DNA of 64,000 nt, taken from NCBI RefSeq assembly GCF_900106075.1, contig NZ_LT629794.1, forward strand, positions 186,001-250,000. The letters run 5' to 3'. The notes below the pieces were generated by a model. The model was not told where the DNA came from and ran no database searches. It saw only the letters and a program-made list of their open reading frames with translations. This document shows positions 52,845 to 60,310 of the stretch, one piece after another. The first letter of the stretch is position 1, and every line of letters begins with the position of its first letter. This DNA comes from Polaribacter sp. Hel1_33_78. GTDB taxonomy: Bacteria > Bacteroidota > Bacteroidia > Flavobacteriales > Flavobacteriaceae. Made by a program: the position numbers and the translations under genes.

Positions 52845-53687
52845 ATGAAAAATATTCTTTTACCGACAGATTTTTCAGACAATTCATGGAATGCCATTCA
52901 ATATGCAGTTGAATTATTTAAAGATGAAAAATGTAATTTCTTTCTATTGAACACATATACTCCTATGATTTATAATGTAGAGTTCATGGAAGTAAATACT
53001 GCAAAGTTTGGTTTAATTGATGCCATGAGAGAAACATCAAAAAATAACCTAAATAAAGTTCAGCAGAAAATTGAAAATAAGTTTAACAATCCAAACCATA
53101 GTTTTAGTAAAATTTCTTCATTTAACACTTTAACTAATGAGATACAAGAGCTGCATGAGGGTAATGTAATGGATCTTATTGTTATGGGAACTAAAGGAGC
53201 ATCTGGTTTAAAAGAAGTCTTATTTGGATCTAATACAGTGCATGTAATTAAAAATGCAAAATGCCCAGTTTTAGCGGTACCTAGTGAGTTTGTTTTTGAA
53301 TCTCCTCGCGAAATATTATTTCCATCAGATTATGAAGTTTCTTTTAATGAAAAACTACTAAAGCAAATTTTAGATATTACGAATTTCTATAATTCAAGAG
53401 TTCATATTTTAAATGCTTCATATGGTTATGATTTATCTGAAAAGCAAGAAAAAAATAAAGAAAAATTAGAGGGATTATTTAAAAAAGTTGCCCATTTATT
53501 TCATAGTGTGAGTAATCAAAATGTAACAGAAGCAATTTCTAATTTTCAATTAAAAGTCCGGATTAACCTATTAGTTTTGATTAATAACAAACATTCTTTT
53601 TTTGAAAATCTTTTCTTTAAATCAACAATTAATCAAATAGGTTTTCACTTAAATATTCCTCTCCTAGTAATACCCTCTAAATTATAG
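52845..53687 (+). CDS. Universal stress protein, two Usp domains (copy 3)
   Basis: A 280-residue Usp protein beginning KNILLPTDFSDNSWNAIQYA. The first domain has MGTKGASGLKEVLFGSNT, matching G-x2-G-x9-G-S. The second starts near EILFPSDYEVSFNEKLLKQI and is degenerate at the nucleotide site. The sequence is closest in appearance to copy 1, so recent duplication is likely. It has no promoter of its own and shares promoter H with copy 2. Confidence 0.92.
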   Translation: MKNILLPTDFSDNSWNAIQYAVELFKDEKCNFFLLNTYTPMIYNVEFMEVNTAKFGLIDAMRETSKNNLNKVQQKIENKFNNPNHSFSKISSFNTLTNEIQELHEGNVMDLIVMGTKGASGLKEVLFGSNTVHVIKNAKCPVLAVPSEFVFESPREILFPSDYEVSFNEKLLKQILDITNFYNSRVHILNASYGYDLSEKQEKNKEKLEGLFKKVAHLFHSVSNQNVTEAISNFQLKVRINLLVLINNKHSFFENLFFKSTINQIGFHLNIPLLVIPSKL

Positions 53688-53705
53688 ATTTACTTGGTTT
53701 TGAAA

Positions 53706-53749
53706 CTGATTAATATCCTGGTTTAAATGAGTATTCAAACTTAATTTTA
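53706..53749 (+). promoter_or_regulatory. Island promoter I toward Usp copy 4
   Basis: CTGAT-TAAT-ATCCT (53706-53719; one mismatch in the near half), 22 bases, then TAATTTTA (53742-53749). RNA should start near 53754, 21 bases before the ATG. Confidence 0.78.
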
Positions 53750-53774
53750 AGGTTTAACTTTTAAAATAGATTCT

Positions 53775-54605
53775 ATGCAAAAGAAAATATTGTTGTCTAC
53801 AGATTTTTCTGATAATGCATGGAATTCTATTATTTATGGATTAAAACTCTTTAGTAGTGAAACATGTAAATTTTATATACTTCATGCTATTCAGATAAAA
53901 AGTCCAACCATGTCAAGTTTTTCTAATAGGTTTTCAAAAACAGTGCGTGAAACTGCTATGAATGATTTATTGGATTTAAAACAAATGATAGAAAGAGTTA
54001 ATGCAAATGCAAACCATAGTTTTGAAATAATTTTAAGCACTCAAAAATTAAAAACAGCTATCGAGTCAGCGGTTAAAAAGCATCAAATAGAAATGGTTGT
54101 CATGGGGACCAAGGGAGCAATTGGAGCAAAACAAGTCTTTTTTGGTAGCAATACTGTTAGTGTTATTAGCAAAATGAGACTTTGTCCAATTTTAACAGTT
54201 CCAGATAATTTTGAGTTTGTAGCTCCAAAACAAATAGTTTTCCCTACAGATTTTAATCGTTTTTTTGACGAGAAAGAACTGAAACCATTAATAGATATTG
54301 CAAATTTATACAATTCAAAAATAAGTATTCTTCATATTAACAATGAAGAATATTTAAATGAAGTTGAAAAGTACAATTCTAAAATACTCAAAAGTTATTT
54401 AAAAGAATATGAGCATACCCTTTATTTGATTCTGAATTACACAAAAAAAACAGAAGAAGTTAATAATTTTATAATGGACCTAAAAATAAATCTGCTTGTT
54501 TTGGTAAATTATAAACACAGTCTTATAGAAAAGATCATAAAAGAACCGATTATAAAAAAAATCGGTTTTCATCCGATCGTTCCTTTTCTGGTCATTCCAG
54601 AATAA
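53775..54605 (+). CDS. Universal stress protein, two Usp domains (copy 4)
   Basis: A 276-residue Usp protein starting QKKILLSTDFSDNAWNSIIY. The nucleotide motif is MGTKGAIGAKQVFFGSNT in the first domain. The second domain begins near QIVFPTDFNRFFDEKELKPL and lacks the motif. It is monocistronic, with its own dyad promoter I. Confidence 0.92.
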   Translation: MQKKILLSTDFSDNAWNSIIYGLKLFSSETCKFYILHAIQIKSPTMSSFSNRFSKTVRETAMNDLLDLKQMIERVNANANHSFEIILSTQKLKTAIESAVKKHQIEMVVMGTKGAIGAKQVFFGSNTVSVISKMRLCPILTVPDNFEFVAPKQIVFPTDFNRFFDEKELKPLIDIANLYNSKISILHINNEEYLNEVEKYNSKILKSYLKEYEHTLYLILNYTKKTEEVNNFIMDLKINLLVLVNYKHSLIEKIIKEPIIKKIGFHPIVPFLVIPE

Positions 54606-54649
54606 CTGATATATATCATTGTTAAGCTAATAATACTTCTTTAGCTTTA
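54606..54649 (+). promoter_or_regulatory. Island promoter J toward Usp copy 5 operon
   Basis: CTGAT-ATAT-ATCAT (54606-54619), a perfect dyad, 22 bases, then TAGCTTTA (54642-54649). RNA should start near 54654, 22 bases before the ATG at 54676. It probably drives five genes to 58642. Confidence 0.85.
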
Positions 54650-54675
54650 GATTAATAAATTTAAAAAATATTTTG

Positions 54676-55530
54676 ATGAGATATAAAATATTATTACCAA
54701 CAGATTTCTCAAAAAATTCTTTACATGCTATAAAATATGCTTTAGAACTCTATAAAAATGATAATTGTGATTTTTATATTTTAAATGTTTTTTATGCCAC
54801 TGGAAATATAGCAGAAAGTCTAACGCATTTAGAACCAGGAAGTGAGTTACATGAAATGGCAAAAATAGAATCCGAAAATGGTTTAAAAAACATTGTTGAT
54901 AGGCTGAAGACTCAAGGATATAAAAATAAAAAGCATCAGTTTAAAACAGTTTCGACTTTTAACAACCCATTAGAAGCAATTAAAAATATTGTTGAAAAAA
55001 AAGATATCGAAATGATCGTAATGGGTACTAAAGGAATAACTAACTCTAAACTCCTAGCCTATGGTAATACAGCAATTTATGTGATGGAAAAGGTAAGAAA
55101 TTGTCCAGTAATTGTAGTTCCTGAAAAAGCAAAACAGCATTTACCAAAGGAAATCGTATTTCCAACAAGTTATAAAACACATTATAAGCGGCGCGAATTA
55201 AATTATCTAATAGATATTGCTAAAAAATGTGAAGCTAAAATTGCTGTTTTACATATTTTAGAAGAGGAGAATTTAGATGAAAATCAAAAAGAAAAACAGC
55301 AAATGCTTAAAGAGATTTTTGAAGGTGTAAACTATTCTTTTCACGAATTAGGCAATAATTCGATAGAATCTGCAATAAATATTTTTATTGAGAGTAGAGA
55401 TAGTGATATGGTAGCATTTATAAATAAAAAGCATACTTTCTTCGGCAGTATTTTAAGACAACCTTTAGTAAAAGAGATGGGATTTAATTCTAAAGTTCCA
55501 ATACTAGTGATGCACGATTTAAGAAACTAA
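54676..55530 (+). CDS. Universal stress protein, two Usp domains (copy 5)
   Basis: Starts at the ATG at 54676 (RYKILLPTDFSKNSLHAIKY); a TTG directly before it is less likely. The 284-residue protein has a first-domain motif MGTKGITNSKLLAYGNTA with Asn replacing the usual Ser after the last Gly, so ATP binding may be weaker. The second domain begins near EIVFPTSYKTHYKRRELNYL. It opens an operon with the following four genes. Confidence 0.9.
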   Translation: MRYKILLPTDFSKNSLHAIKYALELYKNDNCDFYILNVFYATGNIAESLTHLEPGSELHEMAKIESENGLKNIVDRLKTQGYKNKKHQFKTVSTFNNPLEAIKNIVEKKDIEMIVMGTKGITNSKLLAYGNTAIYVMEKVRNCPVIVVPEKAKQHLPKEIVFPTSYKTHYKRRELNYLIDIAKKCEAKIAVLHILEEENLDENQKEKQQMLKEIFEGVNYSFHELGNNSIESAINIFIESRDSDMVAFINKKHTFFGSILRQPLVKEMGFNSKVPILVMHDLRN

Positions 55531-55541
55531 AAACAGACAAG

Positions 55542-55946
55542 ATGATAAATACAGGAATTTGGCTAGATAAAAACAAGGCACTTATTGTTTCACTAACAGA
55601 AGAAACAGAAGTCTTTAAAACAATTATATCAAACGTAGAAAATTTTCATATTCATGGAGGATCCGGAACACGTTTTAAAGGAGGTCCGCAAGATGTTGTG
55701 CAAGACAGCAAATATTTAGAAAGAGAAAAACATCAATTTAAAGTTTATTTTAAAGAGATAGCATCAGAAATAGAAGGTTCAGATGGAATTCTAATTTTTG
55801 GCCCAGCAGAAGTAAAAGATAAATTTAAAAAAGAATTAGAAAGCTCATATGAAGAAATTAATGTAAAAGTTAAAGATGTTCAAACGGCTGATAGTATGAC
55901 AGATAATCAGGTAAAAGCTTGGGCAAGAGACTACTTTAAAACTTAG
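55542..55946 (+). CDS. Small protein with GPAEVK motif, possibly eRF1/pelota-fold
   Basis: A 134-residue soluble protein starting NTGIWLDKNKALIVSLTEET, with a Gly-rich block (HIHGGSGTRFKGGPQDVVQD), a helix YLEREKHQFKVYFKEIASEI and the strand-turn GILIFGPAEVKDKFKKELE. The last block resembles the GPGEAK turn of bacterial relatives of eRF1/pelota domain 2 or 3. That could mean ribosome or tRNA-related action, but no activity can be claimed. Overlap with HPF in the same regulon makes a translation role interesting. It is the second gene of the promoter J operon. Confidence 0.65.
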   Translation: MINTGIWLDKNKALIVSLTEETEVFKTIISNVENFHIHGGSGTRFKGGPQDVVQDSKYLEREKHQFKVYFKEIASEIEGSDGILIFGPAEVKDKFKKELESSYEEINVKVKDVQTADSMTDNQVKAWARDYFKT

Positions 55947-55975
55947 TTTTTTAATTCATTTTTTTTGTTTTCAAT

Positions 55976-56827
55976 ATGAATGATAAAGACATAAATATCA
56001 TAAAGTATTCTGGGAAAAAAGTAAAATTTTCTAGCAACAAGCTATACACTTCATTAAAACGAACTGGAGCAGAAGACGCTATTGTAAATCAAATTATAAA
56101 TAGGGTAATAAGCGAGTTGTATGAGGGTATTTCAACAAAAGAAATTTATAACAGAGCATTTGCATTACTTAAAAAAAAGGAAAGTCATTTAGCCTCTAAA
56201 TATAAATTGAAAAAAGCAATTTATGAATTAGGTCCAACAGGTTTTCCTTTCGAAAGGTTTGTTGCTGCTATTTTAAAATATTCTGGGTTTAATATCGAAG
56301 TAGGAAAAACTTTAAATGGTAAATGCGTTACACACGAAATAGATGTTATTGCAAACAAAAACAATGAAACCACAATTATAGAATGTAAGTTTCATGGTGA
56401 GCAAGGTTTAAACTGTAATGTTAAAATTCCTTTATACATTAACTCTCGTTATACGGATGTTAAAACGCATTGGGAAAAAAACAATAAAACAAGGAATATA
56501 TTAGCAAAAGGTTGGGTTGTGACAAATACAAGATTTACAGCAGATGCAATAAAATATGGAAATTGTTGTGGACTATATTTGTTAAGTTGGGATTATCCAA
56601 AGAATAATGCCTTAAAAGATAGAATAGATCGTTTAGGATTGTACCCCATAACTGTCTCTACATTACTTACGAAAAGAGAAAAACAATTTTTGTTAAATAG
56701 AAATGTAGTTTTATGCAGAGATTTAATAGATGACGTTTTTTACTTTGATCATTTAGGGATTTCTAACATAAGAAAAGAAAAAATTCTAAATGAAATTAAG
56801 CAATTGTGTACTAATAAAAATCATTAA
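55976..56827 (+). CDS. ATP-cone fused to a PD-(D/E)xK nuclease-like domain
   Basis: A 283-residue protein. The ATP-cone (about 4-92) has IIKYSGKKVKFSSNKLYTSL and RAFALLKKKESHLASKYKLK; this domain binds ATP/dATP as a regulator in ribonucleotide reductase and NrdR. Residues about 95-215 form a Mrr-like restriction-nuclease fold with Asp in HEIDVIANKNN and Glu-x-Lys in TTIIECKFHGE, plus a downstream GWVVTNTRFTADAIKYG strand. A helical C-terminus resembles a helix-hairpin-helix. It may be a nucleotide-gated nuclease; this is inference. It is cotranscribed with the beta-CASP gene 3 bases later. Confidence 0.82.
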   Translation: MNDKDINIIKYSGKKVKFSSNKLYTSLKRTGAEDAIVNQIINRVISELYEGISTKEIYNRAFALLKKKESHLASKYKLKKAIYELGPTGFPFERFVAAILKYSGFNIEVGKTLNGKCVTHEIDVIANKNNETTIIECKFHGEQGLNCNVKIPLYINSRYTDVKTHWEKNNKTRNILAKGWVVTNTRFTADAIKYGNCCGLYLLSWDYPKNNALKDRIDRLGLYPITVSTLLTKREKQFLLNRNVVLCRDLIDDVFYFDHLGISNIRKEKILNEIKQLCTNKNH

Positions 56828-56830
56828 ACA

Positions 56831-58204
56831 ATGGAACATTTTGCGAAAGTCAAATTTTTGGGAGCTTCTGGGGTTGTAACAGGCTCTAAATTTCTTATTG
56901 AAACTTCAGAGAAAAACATACTTATAGATTGTGGGATGTTTCAAGGATTAAAAGAACTAAGGGAACTTAATTGGAAAGATTTGTCTGTTAATGTTAGAGA
57001 TATAGATGTTGTACTTTTAACACATGGCCATTTAGATCATGTTGGTTATTTACCAAGATTAGTAAAACAAGGATATACAGGGAAAATTATAGGCACAGCG
57101 CCAACATTGGCAATTGCACAAATCATATTGAATGATAGTGCTAAAATTCATGAAGAAGAAGCAGAAAAAGCAAATAGAGAGCATTATTCTTCGCATAAAA
57201 TTGCTTTACCTTTTTACACACTTAAAGAAGCAGAGAAGACCATTAATCAATTTGAAGTAGAAATAGAAAATAAGTGGATTGTTTTATCTGAAAACATTTC
57301 ATATCGTTTTCAATATAATGGACATATTATTGGTGCAACTTTTATAGAAATAGATATTAAAGGAAAGCGTTTTGTATTTTCTGGAGATATTGGTAGAAGT
57401 AATGATTTTCTTTTAGAAAATCCAAAAACACCAGAATGGGCAGATTTTTTATTTATTGAAAGTACTTATGGAAATAGATTGCATCCAAAAGAAGATGTTG
57501 AAGATAGACTTGCAACAATAATTATAGATACTATTTTTAATAAAGGAAATCTTATTATTCCAAGTTTTGCTGTTGAACGTTTGCAAACACTTATGTATAT
57601 TTTATGGAAATTGTACAAGAAAAACAAGATTCCAAATATTCCAATTTTTGTTGATAGTCCCATGGGAAATAGAGTTTTAGATGTTTTTAACCGTTTCCCA
57701 AAATGGCATAAATTACCTCAAGAAGAATATAATGAAATGTGTAATCACATAAATATTATTCAATCATATAAAGAAACATGGGAAACAATCGATGATAAAA
57801 GATCTAAAATTATAATTGCTGGAAGCGGAATGGTAACAGGAGGTAGAGTACTTACGTATCTGCAGCAACTTATAGGCGAGCCCTCAACAACAGTTTTGTT
57901 AGTTGGTTTTCAGGCAGAAGGCACTCGTGGAAGACAACTTTTGGAAGGCGCACATGAAATTCGTTTTTATGGTAAATATTATCCTGTAAAAGCCGCCGTA
58001 AAAAACTTAGGAAGTTTGTCTGCTCATGCAGATCAGCAAGAACTATTAAACTGGATGAAAGACATTAAAAATATTCCAGAAAAAGTTTTTTTAATTCATG
58101 GAGAGCCAACAGCTATAGACGCTTTTCGAGTAAAAATAAAAGACACCTATAATTGGGATGCAACGATTCCAAAATTAGAAAGTGTTGAAGAACTTGTAAT
58201 CTAA
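56831..58204 (+). CDS. Metallo-beta-lactamase/beta-CASP RNase-like protein
   Basis: A 457-residue cytoplasmic metallohydrolase. Zinc motifs: HGHLDHVGYLPRL (about 63-75), His in YNGHIIGATF, Asp in FSGDIGRS. Beta-CASP elements follow: ESTYGNR, SFAVERLQ, FVDSPMGNRV, IAGSGMVTGG, and the terminal SAHADQQELL and FLIHGEPTA. No KH domain. These enzymes process or degrade RNA, like TTHA0252 and CPSF-type proteins. It follows the ATP-cone nuclease in the promoter J operon. Confidence 0.93.
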   Translation: MEHFAKVKFLGASGVVTGSKFLIETSEKNILIDCGMFQGLKELRELNWKDLSVNVRDIDVVLLTHGHLDHVGYLPRLVKQGYTGKIIGTAPTLAIAQIILNDSAKIHEEEAEKANREHYSSHKIALPFYTLKEAEKTINQFEVEIENKWIVLSENISYRFQYNGHIIGATFIEIDIKGKRFVFSGDIGRSNDFLLENPKTPEWADFLFIESTYGNRLHPKEDVEDRLATIIIDTIFNKGNLIIPSFAVERLQTLMYILWKLYKKNKIPNIPIFVDSPMGNRVLDVFNRFPKWHKLPQEEYNEMCNHINIIQSYKETWETIDDKRSKIIIAGSGMVTGGRVLTYLQQLIGEPSTTVLLVGFQAEGTRGRQLLEGAHEIRFYGKYYPVKAAVKNLGSLSAHADQQELLNWMKDIKNIPEKVFLIHGEPTAIDAFRVKIKDTYNWDATIPKLESVEELVI

Positions 58205-58219
58205 GTAATATATAATAAA

Positions 58220-58642
58220 ATGGAAACAAAAAATATTTTTAAAAGCTTTAATGAAAACAAATCGATTGAAGAATTAAAGTATAATATGCTTCAATTTAAA
58301 ACAAGATTAGAAGAATTAATTATTGAATGTAAATTTTTTAAGAAGCTTATAGAAGCATCAATTTATAAGTCAAATTCAATTAATTTATTTGAAAACTTAG
58401 AGAAGTTTAAAAAAGATATGAATTGTTTAGAAAAAGAAACTTTAGAGTTATTAAAAGATATTAATTCGCATTCAAACTCAATTACAAATAAAATTGAATG
58501 TGAAGACTTGGTTTGTGATAATTTTTTCATTGGAAGTCACGATAGATTGGAGGAAAAAATTCACAAGTTATTTATTAAATCTATGAATTTAAAATTCAAA
58601 TGGTTTCAATATTTAGAAAGTGTATTCAGAGTTAAATTTTAA
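58220..58642 (+). CDS. Helical protein of unknown function
   Basis: A 140-residue, mostly helical protein with no signal or membrane segment. Charged amphipathic stretches such as SIEELKYNMLQFKTRLEELI and EKFKKDMNCLEKETLELLKD suggest coiled coils. I do not recognise it. It starts 16 bases after the beta-CASP gene and is the last gene of the promoter J operon. It is broadly similar in length and character to the protein at 58951. Confidence 0.7.
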   Translation: METKNIFKSFNENKSIEELKYNMLQFKTRLEELIIECKFFKKLIEASIYKSNSINLFENLEKFKKDMNCLEKETLELLKDINSHSNSITNKIECEDLVCDNFFIGSHDRLEEKIHKLFIKSMNLKFKWFQYLESVFRVKF

Positions 58643-58656
58643 ATTATTCTTTCAAA

Positions 58657-58700
58657 CTGATAAAGATCATTTTGTTAAACGGTATTCCTTTATAACTTAG
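58657..58700 (+). promoter_or_regulatory. Island promoter K toward the last operon
   Basis: CTGAT-AAAG-ATCAT (58657-58670), 22 bases, then TAACTTAG (58693-58700), the same box as in promoter B. RNA should start near 58705, only 7 bases before the ATG at 58712. Confidence 0.75.
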
Positions 58701-58711
58701 TGAGGGAAAAA

Positions 58712-58903
58712 ATGAAGGCTCTAAACATAAAGAATTTGGCAGTAATTCTTTTAATCTTTTCAAATGCTATTGATAGAAAAGAAATGTTAAAAGCTGCTGA
58801 TAAAAATGGTGTTTTAAACTTGAATCTTCGACAAAATAAAGTAGAAAATGAACAACCAAAAAAATTATTGAGGTTGTTTAAGTACTATTTGTTTGGTAGT
58901 TAA
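58712..58903 (+). CDS. Small protein of unknown function
   Basis: A 63-residue protein starting KALNIKNLAVILLIFSNAID, with a hydrophobic run too short for a confident membrane helix, then RKEMLKAADKNGVLNLNLRQ and a basic C-terminus. I start at the ATG at 58712 with GAGGG upstream; an in-frame GTG lies at 58700, inside the -7 box. Unknown function. First gene of the promoter K operon. Confidence 0.55.
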   Translation: MKALNIKNLAVILLIFSNAIDRKEMLKAADKNGVLNLNLRQNKVENEQPKKLLRLFKYYLFGS

Positions 58904-58950
58904 GATTTTAGTACAGTTTTTAACTAGGTAATAAATTTAAAAATAATATT

Positions 58951-59400
58951 ATGAAAGCAACACAGACACACACAAATTTCGTAAAATGGTTGAGTGCAGA
59001 GGATATGCACAATGATTCTAAAGAATGGGTTTTAGAACTTGAATTTTTAAATGATGAATATCTTTTTTTTGAAGATTTAATGAGATCTTATACACTTCAG
59101 CTAATTGATTTGCAAGATTATTCTAAAAATAAAAAAATTATTGAGGCAATTGGTAATTCTAGAAAGGAGAATGACAATTTAAAAGAGTTAATAAGAGAGC
59201 ATGAAAATAAACTTGAAATTTTAATTGATGGAGTTGACCAGCCAAATGAAGAGGAAGCATATAAAAATGGACATAAATCACTTTTAATTTCGTTTAAAAA
59301 TCATTTAAAAGAACATAAAGAACTGAAGTATAGTTTATTTGGCATAATAAAAGAAATTAAGAAAAAAGAAAAACAAAAAAGGTTAATAAATGTTGAATAA
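58951..59400 (+). CDS. Coiled-coil protein of unknown function
   Basis: A 149-residue soluble protein. WLSAEDMHNDSKEWVLELEF and LNDEYLFFEDLMRSYTLQLI lead into long charged helices (NDNLKELIREHENKLEILID, FKNHLKEHKELKYSLFGIIK). No catalytic motif is seen. It lies 11 bases before the lipoprotein gene at 59412 and shares the promoter K transcript. Confidence 0.7.
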   Translation: MKATQTHTNFVKWLSAEDMHNDSKEWVLELEFLNDEYLFFEDLMRSYTLQLIDLQDYSKNKKIIEAIGNSRKENDNLKELIREHENKLEILIDGVDQPNEEEAYKNGHKSLLISFKNHLKEHKELKYSLFGIIKEIKKKEKQKRLINVE

Positions 59401-59411
59401 AAACACAAAGG

Positions 59412-60050
59412 ATGAAAAGTTTTCTTTTTTTATTATTTACATTATTAACGAGCTGCAGTTCTATAGAACTTGTAGAGATGTGGAAAAATCCAAAAATAGA
59501 TTCACTTTCTGTATCTAAAGTTTTAATTGTTGGTATGACTTCAAATATGGAAGCTAGAAAACAATTTGAAGAAAAGCTAAAAAAAGAATTCGAATCTAGA
59601 GATATTGAAGCTGTAATGAGTTTAGATTTATTTGAACCAACATTTACAGCTGAAAAAAAATCTAAACAAGAGTTAAGAATTGTGGAACAAATTTTAGCAA
59701 CTAGTTATTTTGATGCTATTTTATTTACAAAAATTAAAGGAATAGAAAACAAAATAGTTTATTCAGAAACATTTAAGCAAAAGGATTATTTAGATATAAA
59801 GTTTAAAGATGATTATTATTTAAATCAAGAAATTTTTTACAATCCAGAGTATTATAGAAAGTTTAATATTTACCATGCAGAAACCTCATTATATTGTATT
59901 TGTCCCATAAAAGAGCGCGAATTAATTTGGAAAGGATATATAGATATTGTTGATCCAATTTCGATTCAAGAAACAGTAAATGATTATATAAACCTACTAG
60001 TATTTGTTTTGGAAGAAGAAAACCTTTTAAAGAAAAAAGACATAGAATAA
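59412..60050 (+). CDS. Lipoprotein, paralogue of the gene at 35807
   Basis: A 212-residue lipoprotein with lipobox LTSC followed by SSIELVEMWKNPKI. It shares with the protein at 35807 the blocks KVLIVGMTSNMEARKQFEEK, SLDLFEPTFTAEKKS, YFDAILFTKIKGIENK and FNIYHAETSLY. It lacks the Tyr/Arg-rich insert of that copy and has a shorter acidic segment instead. Function unknown; an outer-membrane role is inferred. It closes the island; a strong terminator follows. Confidence 0.8.
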   Translation: MKSFLFLLFTLLTSCSSIELVEMWKNPKIDSLSVSKVLIVGMTSNMEARKQFEEKLKKEFESRDIEAVMSLDLFEPTFTAEKKSKQELRIVEQILATSYFDAILFTKIKGIENKIVYSETFKQKDYLDIKFKDDYYLNQEIFYNPEYYRKFNIYHAETSLYCICPIKERELIWKGYIDIVDPISIQETVNDYINLLVFVLEEENLLKKKDIE

Positions 60051-60310
60051 AGATTTTTAAAAAACACCTGTAGAAAAATTGTTAAGAAAAATAAGAATCC
60101 GTCCATTTGTGGACGGATTCTTTTACGTTTTGAGAATCTACTGCCGATTGTATCCATAAATAGATGTTTTTAAAGGGAAAGCTATTTTAGGATGGACTAT
60201 AAATAGTTTAAAAAAGGACAATGCTAAATAATCGTCTTTTTTATTCTAAAGAAAATTCATAGTTTCGAAACTTCATTACATTATTTCTAATTTAAAAATG
60301 TCAACAAGCT
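60051..60310. other. Intergenic boundary after the stress island
   Basis: This 260-base region contains the terminator at 60093-60122 and otherwise no feature I can support. No dyad promoter precedes the GH3 gene. Confidence 0.55.
60093..60122 (+). terminator. Intrinsic terminator closing the stress island
   Basis: A perfect 13-base inverted repeat with GC-rich core (60093-60105 and 60110-60122, loop TTTG) is followed by a short T-run, 42 bases after the last lipoprotein stop. Confidence 0.88.
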
